A stretch of DNA of 64,000 nt from Rhodocollybia butyracea (Eukaryota; Basidiomycota; Agaricomycetes; Agaricales; Omphalotaceae), in assembly GCA_015501585.1 (NCBI GenBank), contig JADNRY010000083.1, positions 124,001-188,000 on the forward strand, written 5' to 3'. The notes under the pieces were generated by a model. It was not told where the DNA came from. It did not search any database and was given only the letters and a program-made list of their open reading frames with translations. Position 1 is the stretch's first letter, and every line of letters starts with the position of its first letter. The position numbers and the translations under genes were made by a program. This document shows, one piece after another, positions 11,592-23,708 of the stretch.

Positions 11592-14500
11592 TACGAGTAT
11601 TCAGAGAATATGGAGGAGTTATTTGGGATATAGAAGCAAAAACGAACGACGAGGCAACAAAGAGACTTTGCGCGCAAAGGCTGGCGGCGAGGAGCAAAAA
11701 GGGAACCGCCTGATGGACGACGAAAAAAGTCACGAAGGGTGTGGGATGATTAATGAGAAATATCTATTGTCGTTTGCTTTTATTTGCTCGGTCAGCCGAT
11801 CAAGCCGTAAATATGCCGGTCTCCCTCTTAATTTTCGTGTTCGTCGCAGAGCTCAGTCCTCGTCTACGAAACCGTCTAGATGATGGGGTAAAAAGTGTAC
11901 TGCCCACAGATGCTGCTTGGATTTTATTAATTCTTTCTCCTCCTACTTTGTCGCTATGATACGAACTGTATTCACTCTAATTTAGGCTACAGAACTGTGG
12001 CGCCGATGTACCAGGCTAGGCGATGCTTTATCTCTTACCCTCCAAGCAAGACGGAAAAGCGTTTGTTCATTCTGTTTTGATCCTCGTCCGTCCGTCCTTG
12101 AATCCTGGCTGGATGCGGCTGAAAATCTTCACGGTACTATGACAGCGTAACGGTGCATCCGTTTTCAAAGTCCCAAAAAAGTCAAACCCAAGGAAAAAAC
12201 CGGTCTTTATAATGTGCGCATGTACATTGTACAGTGTACTATGATAATGGTAATACTTTTCAACCTCTCTCCATCTTCACGCGCAAGCCTTCCCGCCCTG
12301 TCATAGCGTCAATCAGATGATATAGTCTAACGAGAACCGTTCTTGGTATCCCCTGGTCGAAACCGAAACCGAAACCTGTAGAAATATGACTATCATTGTC
12401 TCGCGAAAGATTTACCTTTGATACGTTACCGGTATGGTCCAAGACTTGCGTCGTACAGGCTTGTGCTCCTACCTGCATATCTGTGACTTTGCATTTCTTT
12501 AATCATTTAGATGTCTTCTCCATGCAACATTCTGATTATTTCCCTACCTGTGTCCCCGGCGTCTTCAATGGCCTTCTGTTTTCCACGAAACTGTTTTACC
12601 TTGCTTTCCTCCTACAGTCGAACTATATTCCTGGCCTCTCGTGGAAGGCTATCGATTCGGGCTCACGTTCCCACTTTCAGACTAATAATTTTTGTATACT
12701 TAAAGCAGAGCCGCACAGGAAACTATCTGCAACTGTCGACTCTCAAGGGGTACCCTAAGGTTACCCTTTTCACGCCACAGAAAGTGTCACAAATCAACAC
12801 TTGTTAGCGGTTAATACAATTCCCACTTTCCAACGCCAAACCAAACACACACGGGTACAGTTCTGTTCAGCCAAGGTACACATGTACTCGTGGGATCCAT
12901 CCGAAACTCAAAGAACGCTGCACCTGAGGCCTGGAGACTGGGTGGGAGGAACTCGGGAATCGGTCCAACCCGAACATTACTGACTAACCCACGACTGACG
13001 CCGACCCGACCCGATTCAATTACCACCATCGCTTCTCCCGTCAGGTACCCCCCGAAAATTTTAGCTTTGTTTCGTTCCTCATCGCTTTCTCAGCTGGAGA
13101 ACGGACCTCGTACCTGTGTTACTCGAGCGGGTGCGTATCGCGCGTATTCGCCACCGATGTTTTCCCTTCCACCGATACTCTGATACACCGATACACTGAT
13201 ATTCGTTATCCATACCGCAGAAATAACTGCTTTCTTGAGTCTTTCGTGTTTCACGTCCATCATCTCATCTACCAGAATTATACAATCCGCGTTCGTCTGT
13301 CAAACGAGCGACTAAAACTGAGAACCCCGACCCCTCTCGTCCGAATTCTACTTCCGACTCTCGAAACTTGCGCTTATTGCGGAGCCTCTAAGGTGTACTC
13401 AGGATGATACGGATAAAGCGCAGAATCCGAAGGAGAGTAGCCATGAGTGTCAAACAACTTCCACTATGGTTATCCCTATGCATCGCTACGTATAGTCCTC
13501 CTCTTTCTTTTCCAATTTGGCTCGCCCAAGCGCTTCTTTGGGGTAATTCCTAGCTTTCTGTCACAAACTACAGATGTTGCATGCGTAGCATTGAAACTGT
13601 TCCTATAATAGGGCGCAAGCAATATCGAAGTGACTCGAAGTGACAGTACTCGAGGGTCAAGCGAAGGTCCGACCGTATGTAAGTACTCGCTTACTCACTT
13701 CGCCACCGATATACATACTTACAAACTCGATTTCCAACAGCAACAGAACTGTCTGTCTCCTGGACCGTGACGAGCGGGTAGGGCTTCTTGACTCCACTTA
13801 GTTCTTCTGGCTTTCGCTACTATCTTCCAATAGCAGGTCAGTACCTGGATCTACGCAAACCCAAAGCAGTCGATTCAGCTTTCAAAAAATTCAATTGTAA
13901 AAGTTATTGGTTCTTTGGTGGACCACATACTACCGCATACTACTCTACCTCGTAGGCTGTAGCTGTGGCTGCTTCAAGACATCGTAAACGTTCCTGATTG
14001 ACTACGAAGTCACCAAACAAACAAAAATCAAATCAAGCTACGCAAGTACTCAGCCTTAAATGTTACCCTTCGAGCTTCAACTCCAGATCCGACGCCAAAT
14101 GTCGATGGTCGTTGAACGACGCCATTTATGCACAGTGCACATCCACGATCCCATCCCTGTTCGATGATATGGACCTATAACTTCAAGTGTCATTCGTGGA
14201 GCGTCTCAATGTTTCCATGATTGGAACTTCTTCGTATAAGGTCCTCTTATGTATGTCCTAGTCAGTACTACTTACATATATCAGGCAACCTAAGTAACTG
14301 AGCTTCCTCGATTTTTTTCTGATATGCACAAAGGTAGCATGTCATATGATAGCTTTCTGCGCGTTCGCTCCGCTCTCCGCTCTACATTGTTGTGAATCTC
14401 TGGAACGAATCTTCTATATGGTTCTAAGGCTGTTCTTTCGGAGTAATCGTCACTCCAGTACAACATGGCTAGGCCCTGAGAGAATTCGATTTGACGCGGT

Positions 14501-17063
14501 GGGCGCTAATGAGCGCTTAATGGTACGACAACAGCCGATGCTCCAAGTTTTTATAGTTGCGGCTTCTCGTCCAGGCGAGTCGATGCTCTGTATGTAACTG
14601 ATCTCTCGCGCGCAACAGGGTACGACCAGCTAGGAACTCCTAAGTATTCATAATCATAGTCACGGGAGGGATACTAATCCCTCTCTCAACCAGCGCAGTC
14701 GCATCTCTCCCTTTCAGATTGGTTGCCAACATCGCAAACATCAGCGCAAAGCCTTCCTGTCCCCCTTCTTGAGAGCTCTGTTTCTCTGTCGCGTATTCGA
14801 GCTGGTTGTTTAGGAATTTCCCCCAAGGTCCAGAATAGTTCAAGTCCTTTTCATAATTGTTCATTCTTATTATGTATTCTGCTAATATCCCCCCCGAAAC
14901 CCAAGTTTATCTCCCCGACATGAGTCACTCTACCTTGTTTTACTAATCTATAGGATTCGTCGCCCTGCTTTACAACGATATCTAAGAACTGACTGGTTGA
15001 ATATTTTTTCTGCTGGTAGCCCTCAGATCAGTCGCGTGTATCGAAGCCCCATCCTTGATAATCTCGATAATTATGTATCCCAGACACCTGAGCTGATAGA
15101 ATCTATCTGCAGGTCGTGGTATTAATCTTCTTTCTTTTTCATGAGATTTTGGCTCAACGATCTTTCTATGAAGATTCATTCATAGCCCAGAACATCGGTC
15201 GAAGCAACACCAAGTTCTTGTGTGTTTTCAGGCTCTCTTCGTTTCTGACCTATTCATCCATCCGATCAGATACTCTTATCGCGTTAGCTATTTGATCTGA
15301 CAACCGTTGAACTGTACCTAGTTGGCCCACGATCGACCATGACAGTGAGTTTAGATTCAACTTCTTAATAGGGCAGTATTGTTAGACTGTGTCAGGTCGG
15401 GTCGGAGAGCCAGGCCAGGTTGGGCTCAATTATGCCCATGAAATCCCCCCTATGGGTCGGGTCGGGGTCTGAACTTGGACCAAGGGCACTGTTCCCAACC
15501 GGAAAATCAGATAGAATCCATTCGTTCTCTGTTCTGATCCAAATCAAAGTTTTTCAGTTGTAACTCGGTTGAGTTGGATATCAATCTCTACTTCATCGAT
15601 CCCTTCCCATTTTCTTCATCCATCGGCTCACATCTAGCCTGACGCAGGTAGTGTCGCTATTCATCCCATCATTCGTCCTTTCCCCACGACTCGTTTCGCC
15701 GTGAAATCCGAATCAAAGCTAGATAACAGCAGAAATTATGCTTTGGCAACAGCCCTGTCAACCGCACACTGCACCTTCGTTTCCCTTTTTCGATAGTGAT
15801 GTTTGATGTTTAGTTAGGTTTAGTTTTAGGTTTATTGAAAATCACGCTCAGTAAATCCATAGTTTGGACCTACTCAAAAATCAGGATTATTGATAACAGG
15901 AAAGCAAGAACAGTATAACGATACTACTAAAAAAGCTGAAGATTGCTAAGTGAGCGGAATGTCAAAAAATATGGGTCTTTACGAAAGTGAAGTTAGTGAA
16001 CTATCCCGGGACAGGAAAAGTTCCCGAACCTCCGAGGCCATAGCTTTCGAGCGATGATTTGAGCCCTGCACCATTGGGACTGATGATTTATAGACCACGC
16101 GTAAACTCGACAAAGTTGTACGTGACAAAGATCTGAGATTCTAGGAATCCAGTGACAGGAATGAAAAACAAAACAGTAAGAGTGTGAGCGTGAGGCTGCG
16201 TGACACAGGGCGGAAAACATTTTCGACCCACAAGTCCATCCTTTTTCATCTCTATTTCTCTGTTGTCCGGCCTTTACGTGTGGCTGTTTCAGGTTTTTAT
16301 TATACAGCTTAGCGCTTTGGTAAATGGTTTCGTAGGAGGGGAAGCTTTTGGGCTCTACTTTGCCCCAGACTATCAGGCAGCGGATGATAGCTCCATCCAG
16401 GGGCCAGCCTCTCTCTTCTGCCCAAGAGGCTATTCGACGTTTACAGTCTAAGCGCGCTTCCTCCACTGCTGCACTTGCCTTGCTTGAAAGCTCTTCAAAG
16501 TAACGCGATTAGCGCTTATCGTGATGTTTGTCTTGAGTCCGACTCGGAAGGTCAAGCTGGAAACCAAGGGTTGAATCTGAATGCAAGTGTCCTTGAATAT
16601 CTCATCCTCAAAGCTCCTTCTATTCATGGACTACTTTATAGATGCTTGTAAGTTGTTTCAACTATCTGTCTTGTGACACAAACTAGAGGTCCTTACACAT
16701 TTCGTTCGCAAGTTCAACGTCGAACGCCTGATACTATATCCTCCCACCTCAGCCGTCCTTCCTTTGACAAAGGCAAGGCAGAAGTGAGTGCCGAGATTAA
16801 ACAAGAGAGCGCAAGCACAAAACATCATTGCACCTGCTTGAATATCAAATCGCGGCCAGTACAAGCATGCTATACTAGTGGTTCATCGATATCAGGAGTA
16901 TCTACTGAACCTCGTGGATTTGTGATATTCCACGTCAGCGAAACCCTACCGACTCCTTCGAACAACATTAAATTGACTGAACTGTAACCTCGACCAAGGC
17001 AATTAGGCGCCTGTTTTTCTCCGGCCCGGGAAAAACAGCCACGCGGTTTCCTTCCTCACCACG
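11592..17063. other. 5.5-kb gene-poor region between divergent genes
   Basis: This long stretch separates the G-alpha gene (-) from DUF4246 copy A (+). Only unrelated short ORFs are seen. The largest is a 157-codon frame at 15993-16466 (-), which has no recognisable domain. A GGGTCGGGTCGG motif occurs twice near 15390-15470, and its complement CCGACCCGACCCG occurs near 13000, so a degenerate repeat may sit here. It may also hold long promoters or untranslated exons. Confidence 0.4.
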
Positions 17064-19777
17064 ATGTCGTTGTTCGCAAATCACAGGTTTCATGGCCAGG
17101 TCCCACAATGGAAACTCAACAATATAACCGATCGAGATTTGGCTCGATTCTGCGTAGAAGTGCGCCAAAAGAAAGACTGGAAAACCCAAATTTTGGATGA
17201 GAAGATAGCTTTAGAATGGGCGATTGAAGAAGAGCTTGCAGCCACAGGCACGCAGATTCTGGCAGGTCGTATTCGAGAGGCAGTCAGGTGCTTCTCTACC
17301 TTACTAAGATTAACTTTTATCTTGCTGATGTTATACAAGTGACCTTCGCCGTTCAGCTCTAGCACTGGAAATGCTGGAATCTAATATCTCGCTGAATGCC
17401 TTAGATAGCTCTCTTGAGCCTTTTGACATGAACATGATCGAAGCCGAGCTGAAGAATACTCTGAAATATGCCCGAGGGTCAAAATACGCCCTTCGAGAAC
17501 CTGAATTAAAAGAGACTGGTTTGGGTGTCTTTGTTTCGGATGATCTAGTGCCACAGGCGCTCCATAAAGAGGTTAGGACAATGTTCCGTTTCAAATAACG
17601 CTATATACAGTCTTGATATAGTTGATACGGCAATTGGACGCTCTGGCAGAAAAGGAGCCCCGAGACTTTTATCCTGTTTCACTCGGGAAGGTACGAATTG
17701 CCTATTTTCCTTATAGTGCCCATTCTCATCATAGAAAACTGGCTCCGTAGGTCCAAAATTTGATACATCCTTCGCTTTGTAAGTCCTAGTTGCTCTACAG
17801 TGAACGTTTTGTAAGACTTGTAGATCCATATATTGCCGGAACCACTCCCGTCTCTTCGTTGAATGTCAAACTTCCTCCCACCAGGGAAGACAACAAGTTC
17901 CATACGAAGCTGTTTACTCAATACCCACAAGACATGATTTCCTCCTATGCCTGGATACCGTCCGTATTCCAAATATCCTCGGACGGAACGGACGTTCATA
18001 TCGACTCATACATCGCCGGGCTGGGCACGCGCGAACAGTACCCTAGCCTCTTCAGAGTAATCGAAAAGATGTTTTTGCTCGCGCTTCCTCACTTTGAAAA
18101 GACGCTGAAAACGAGTGCTGAGTACGCTACGGAATATTCTCCATCTGGTCTGTAATCAAAGTTTATCAAAATGCTTACTGCTTGACGGGGACATTTTCAT
18201 AGTCAAACGATGGACGGATCGGCGGGATTTTGCTGTTGCACATGAGGCTGAACTAACGAGACAAATGTGGGCACAGTTTCTCAGCGCGCAATCGTCCACA
18301 TGGGATGCTCAACAACGCGATGAGAAACAAGTAACAGAAGTGCTTCAACAAGATATTAAACAGGAAGATTCTAACAAGACATCTTTTTATGATATTGGCG
18401 ATGAATTTTTTGCTTCAAAACAATACAAAGGAAGGGGGATGAAGGTCATAGTAAAGGTACTTATCTCATCAAACTCATTCTCAGTTCAAACACTGAATTG
18501 TTACATTTAGGCGGCTAATTACATTCTGACGCCTGGACAAGAACACAAAGGGTCATGGCACATGGAAGGAATGGCATGTAACCAGCTTGTCTCTACTCCG
18601 TGTCCCACTGAAAAAAGCTTAACTTCAGCCTCACGAGCAAATTGTAGCTTCCGTTATCTACTACTATGATAGCGATGGTCCCATTCAGGACGAAGGGTTG
18701 AGTTTTCGCAAGTTCCGAGACACGAATGAAGACTTCCCTCCCTTTGAAAGTGTCGATTACACGTATAAAGTAAAATTTTACATTCCTCTTCGTTCCTGGA
18801 TACAGGTTTAAATAGATTTACAATAGGATTTCTCCCTCACATTCACAGCGGATAATGGGGATGACGACGGAGGCGAAGATCACTATCCCAGTGATTGGGA
18901 ACTGGATTCGGGCGATGAAGATGAAGAACTGGCCCCCTTCCCAACCACCAGTGTAGCTGCCTTTATTGAGCTAGGCACGGTACCGACAACAAACATCCGC
19001 CCAGGTAGCAATGGGACCGGAAGAATCCTTTCATTTCCTAATTGGCTCCAAGTGTGTATCCTCTCTCGATGACATCGCTTCTCTTGTTCATGCCGCGCCT
19101 CCCCCAGCATAAAGTTGCTCGAGTTAAGAATACTTGCACTAGTGGAGATTGTGTTGCAAGCCGAAAAATCGTGAGCGTTTCTGCGTTTTCATTATCTTCA
19201 CAGACAGTCATTGCCCCCCCTTTTTCAGTTCTGTTTCTTCCTTGTTGATGACACTTCACAAGAAGACCAGATCTATCATCACGGATTTGCCCTCCGTGGC
19301 CTCGCAACTATGAATGTCTTAACAACCTCCGAGGTCCCGATGCAGATGCGTAGATGCAATAAACCTACAATGTTCGCTTTGATATCTGCAATCTCCGCTC
19401 GTTTGGCTGGGGGAACAGCTCTCCCTTCGGAATTGCTTGATATTATCTGGAGGTATGCATCTGAAGGGACAATGACAAGAGAAGAGGCGGAGATGCATCG
19501 GCTGAGGCTGATGAATGATAGGAAGGTTGCGAACCAGGTGACTGACCGACTCAATGTATGTTGTTATCTTTCACTAGAATATCTCCCCTCATTTTCGTTG
19601 CTAGAACTACTCTCTGCGGGCTGCAGAGGATCTGTGACCGAACGCTTTTCTTTGAAAAGCTTGGAACAGAAATGGTCAATTACCGGTGCTTGTTGCAAGT
19701 TGGCGCCTTTCATTTCCAACGTATATTGTGCGTATCTTGTTAGTATCCGAATTTGCGAAAACAACTCGAGCGAATAA
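17064..19777 (+). CDS. DUF4246 protein, copy A
   Basis: A multi-exon gene of the fungal DUF4246 family. It starts MSLFANHRFHGQVPQWKLNN, aligning with copy C. Conserved stretches in order are a 'WKLNNITD' N-terminal block, HPSLY-PYIAG (rebuilt across a 45-nt intron), YAWIPSVFQISSDGTDVHIDSYI, the GSWHMEGM-PHEQIVASVIYYYD core, an acidic DNGDDDGGEDHYPSDWELD insert, FPNWLQ-HKV, FFLVDD, and a C-terminal 'REEAEMHRLRLMNDRKV' helix. Family function is unestablished; the core motif looks enzyme-like but that is inference. The intron after EGM (18574-18628) starts with GC instead of GT. Conservation with copies B and C ends near 19540, so the true stop could differ from 19777. I recognise the family, not a function. 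Confidence 0.85.
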
Positions 19778-22700
19778 GGCCTGTATGTGTCTTATTGTGT
19801 CTGATTTTGAGAAATCGAATCAGAAGGCAACTTGCGCTGAACAGATATCTGTTTCTATCCGCCGCCGGAGGTCAAGCTTGAGAGACTTGGACTTTCGCCT
19901 ATTTCTCTTCAAGTTCCCCGATCACATAGCGTTTTCTACTATGTCGCTAGTATATAAAATAGCTCACAACAGTCACTCGAATAATCCTCTGACTCGACGG
20001 CAACCTCGATAGACGTCATCTCGATAATTTTTGAGAGCAGTCTCTTTTTGGATACAATTTGGTTAAGGGCAAGTGTGTTATAACTTGTGATTCTTCAACG
20101 ATTTCATCTCGCTAATTGAAGATCTGGATATAGCTGGAAGTCTGTATCCGGTGGCGTAACCAGCTTCATCTCAATTTGTGGGGTCAAGCCATCAGCAGCA
20201 GCGAACAAGATATTCGCGTCCAAATTTCCAAAGTTTCAGTGAAAATAAACCGAAGAAACATCACTTTCTATGACACTTTAGGACTGATAAGCATCCCAAA
20301 TAGAAATCTTGAAACAGAGCTATCAGCTCACCGAGTTGCTAACAGGTTGTAACCGAGCCTGGCGATGTCATCCCCTAGTACTGGGTGCAGTTTGTGGTTC
20401 GGATCTGTATCTGTACGTTTTATCAATTCTCGGACTCTCTAAAATGTCTAAATTGATAAAAATGGCGAGATTATGACCTTGCATGTTGGGACACGAGGAC
20501 TGCTTTACATATCAGTTCTTACTGGTACCGAGCTTCAAGTTCACAGAGGAAGTATTTAAAGTCCAACTGCGCGAAGAACTTTTCTTCCTTTTGTGATGAG
20601 CTAAAGTCGAACCTGCCGCTCACTTGAACTTTCATGTGGAGCCTCACAAAAGCTTCAGCTCAGACTTGACGGCCAGCGTCACCCTGGATTTCTTTCGCTT
20701 CCCTGGTGGCTTCCCGGAATACTTATTTGGGTGTACAGGTCTGTACAGGTTGTCGAAGCGAGTAGCTTGCCTATCCCGGATAGATTTCGATCGATCTGTC
20801 TTCCTCCTCAAGCAGTTATCATACTATGGTGGATATTGTGGTGGATATGGGTGTAGGGCGAGGGGATGTAGACGGTATCTAGGTATGTCGATTAACGTTC
20901 TGACTCCCTGGCAATGCTCATACTTAAGTTGCAGGGCCTTGGTTGAATAGGTTCATATGCCGCACGGGGGCCTTGTCAAGGAGCTTTGTGTGCGATTGAC
21001 AATGATCAAGGCTCTTCTGGGTTGCGCTCACAAATCTAGCACCAAGACTATTGACCTCATTCGGACAAGGCAGATCCACAAGGTTTTCTCGCAAGGACAG
21101 AGGCACTCGACTACAGTAAAGCCGTACTAAAGTGGTAGCAATTGTGCTTGGGCCAGGCAGGCCGAAGTCCAGGACTCACTAACTACAAAAAACGCTTAGC
21201 TGGTAAATTATGTTCCAGAATCTACCTGCGCCTAGTAGCAACATAATGGGCAACATGGGAAACTCCCGGATCATAGTAGGCTAGGCATACGGCGATGTTG
21301 TTACTTAGGAGCATTGATGAAGTAAGGTGTCAGTATGTTCTGTTCATTTCTCTTGCGGTCTGAGGAGGTCACGCCGGAGATAAACAATGGAGTCGTTCAC
21401 CCGGATCCCCTTGTGAACTTCGGTACTTAGTGGCAAGGAGCTTCATAACGGTTAAATGGCTCGTCGTAATACTGTTATCTAACGTCAGATGTCGTACATA
21501 TGTCGCTTTATAACGCCCTAGCGGGGTTTAAAGTGGTGTTAGTGGAATGGTTTGCTGTTTTCTGGAAAACCCTAGCAGACAGGTGAGCTATTCACGATTA
21601 TTCAGCTTTCGCTCATATACCACAATCTTACGGTGTGATAGAAAATGGTCAAGGGCCTCTGCGTAAGAGATTCGACAGATCTTATTCAACCGCCATTCAT
21701 ATCCAACATACCATGTTCCGATCGATGACATAGTGGCCAAGCTTCTGCGATAGTCGTATCGATGGTCGATTCTGTGAAACAGTATCTGTTGGAGTACAAT
21801 CATCTGACCTGAGGGTTGTCCTGTCGAGTGCTTGACTGTGCTTGACTGGAATTTAGTTGAGTCGCTTGAGCCGCCCCAGCCTTCATTGTATGATTGTATG
21901 AAACCCATTGCATGAATTGCAGATATACGGAACAGATTGGAAAGCATTCTTCATATATGTAGATGCTGTTCCAATGGTTCGTCAACTCCTTTGATGTCGT
22001 TGACGATGAGAAGGTTCTATGTGTGCTAAACAATCCATCTCCAGCCACTCTCACTCTGCCTTCCTAGTATTCGACCAAGATTAGGAAAGGACCGGGAAAG
22101 GAACAAGTTCGACAGGGTTTAATATTACGAGATAATAGAAATGTCTAGGGAATTCATTCACCTTTGAACACGGTTTGAAGTTACTGGATTTGACCAAGTC
22201 TTCCCATGTCCTATAAACCTTCAAACTAAGATGAATTCTTATTTATATAAAGTAGCGTTTTTCTATCAATTTTCATTTCCTTTATCGGACACAGCTTTCT
22301 GGTGGGGAGCACCTCAAGTGGCATCTTAAGTTCGCAAATTCTTGACATCTGTAGTCCTTTGTCACTGCAAGAGAAGCACAGGAACAGTCGTTTTATCCTA
22401 ATTAGGCCATCAGATAACACACTAAATTTTTAAATTTCTATTTGGATTCCATACTGGCTGGAGCGCTGGAGATTCTCCTGTTCAACTTCTTCTCATCCGA
22501 TGCATCTCCGATGAAGGGTCTCTGTCTTTTTCTCCGTCTTTCGGGGATTGGAAGACCGGCAGATGGCAAACATATCACCACGCTCTATTTGAAAATTTAA
22601 AAACCAATGAGGCGGTCCCTCTGTCCGTCTCCACTCAGAAGTCGAGCAAGGCGTTCATTGATTCAGATTCAAACTCGTGATCTACACCCCGAGTGGACAT

Positions 22701-23708
22701 GAACGAAGTTAGTTTTGCAATCAAACCGGCATGAGGCTGGAGCAAGTCCAGCTGTCTTTCCGTTCTATCAATTGATTCTGAATTTAATTGCAGGCTGCTT
22801 TTCACCAGCAAAATCATTTCTGCAGACTTCGAGACGGTCGAATATCAACATTGAACTAAGTGAGATATGATAACCAGCTGATCCCAAGAATGTTCAATAG
22901 TCGCACAACTTGGAACTTGAAGAGAGTAATAACTTCATGGCCGACTGGGGGCGAAGCGAATTGAGTTACGGAATCCGTTCGACAAGTTTGGAATAGGTCT
23001 GTATTGCCTCGGAGCCCACATTCCCGCGACATATAATGACGGAGCTTGGAAAGGTAAGGAAAATTGCCCCAGTTCAATTGGTGTCCGATATGTTGGTACA
23101 TATGATTCTATCGTTGGGGCTTTATGTGAGGAGTGCTGTAAAAAGCTTGATTCAAGCCTTGAGCTCTAGAAGTGACGGACGGTCCCAGACATGAATTATT
23201 GGACATGGAAGGTTATACACTCTGGATACTGTAGCGAGCCGGCTAATGTATGTTTTTGCCAAACGTTTTGGGAAGTAGAGATCGTGGAAAAACCCAAAGA
23301 TTTGGCTCTGTACCTTACAGGGTTGTACCTTTCCAGGGTTGCCATGTGAGAGGGTTACGTTGATGCCGTTGATGACCGCGAAGCTCGCTAAGATTTCCGA
23401 CATCCTGCCGTGTCTCATTGGTTGGAACATTGAACGCTGTTTGTGCATTAGAATTTCATGCTTGTTGGACGTCTACCGTGTCGTCCTCATTTATCAGCCT
23501 ACTCTTAAGATCCTTCTTTTCTTCTTTCCCCTTCACCTAAACCACCCCATGCTCAAGTGATCATCTTTCGTTAGGAAAATACGGCGGACACGAGTTTTAA
23601 CCCCTTCTATATACTCGCGTGGGTGGCTCACAACCAACTCACAACTGTCAACCAGGAACTGGCCTCCTCCGAGTCCGAGTCTTTGACTTCAAATTCCTCA
23701 TACACGCC
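19778..23708. other. Intergenic, about 3.9 kb
   Basis: I find no gene. The ORFs are short, mutually overlapping and without recognisable motifs. The last few hundred bases (to 23708) are pyrimidine-rich on the + strand (TTCTTTTCTTCTTTCCCC near 23515), as is common in fungal promoters, and probably drive the Zn2Cys6 gene. Confidence 0.4.

Noticed and set aside
15993..16466. 157-codon minus-strand ORF
   Set aside because: No family motif, no conserved splice partner exons, Cys/His/Trp-rich odd composition in its second half; treated as chance.
17788..17830. In-frame TAG in DUF4246 copy A just after HPSLC, and apparent frameshift in copy C at the same place
   Set aside because: A 45-nt GT...AG intron covers the site in all three copies; splicing it gives HPSLY-PYI, which fits the family.
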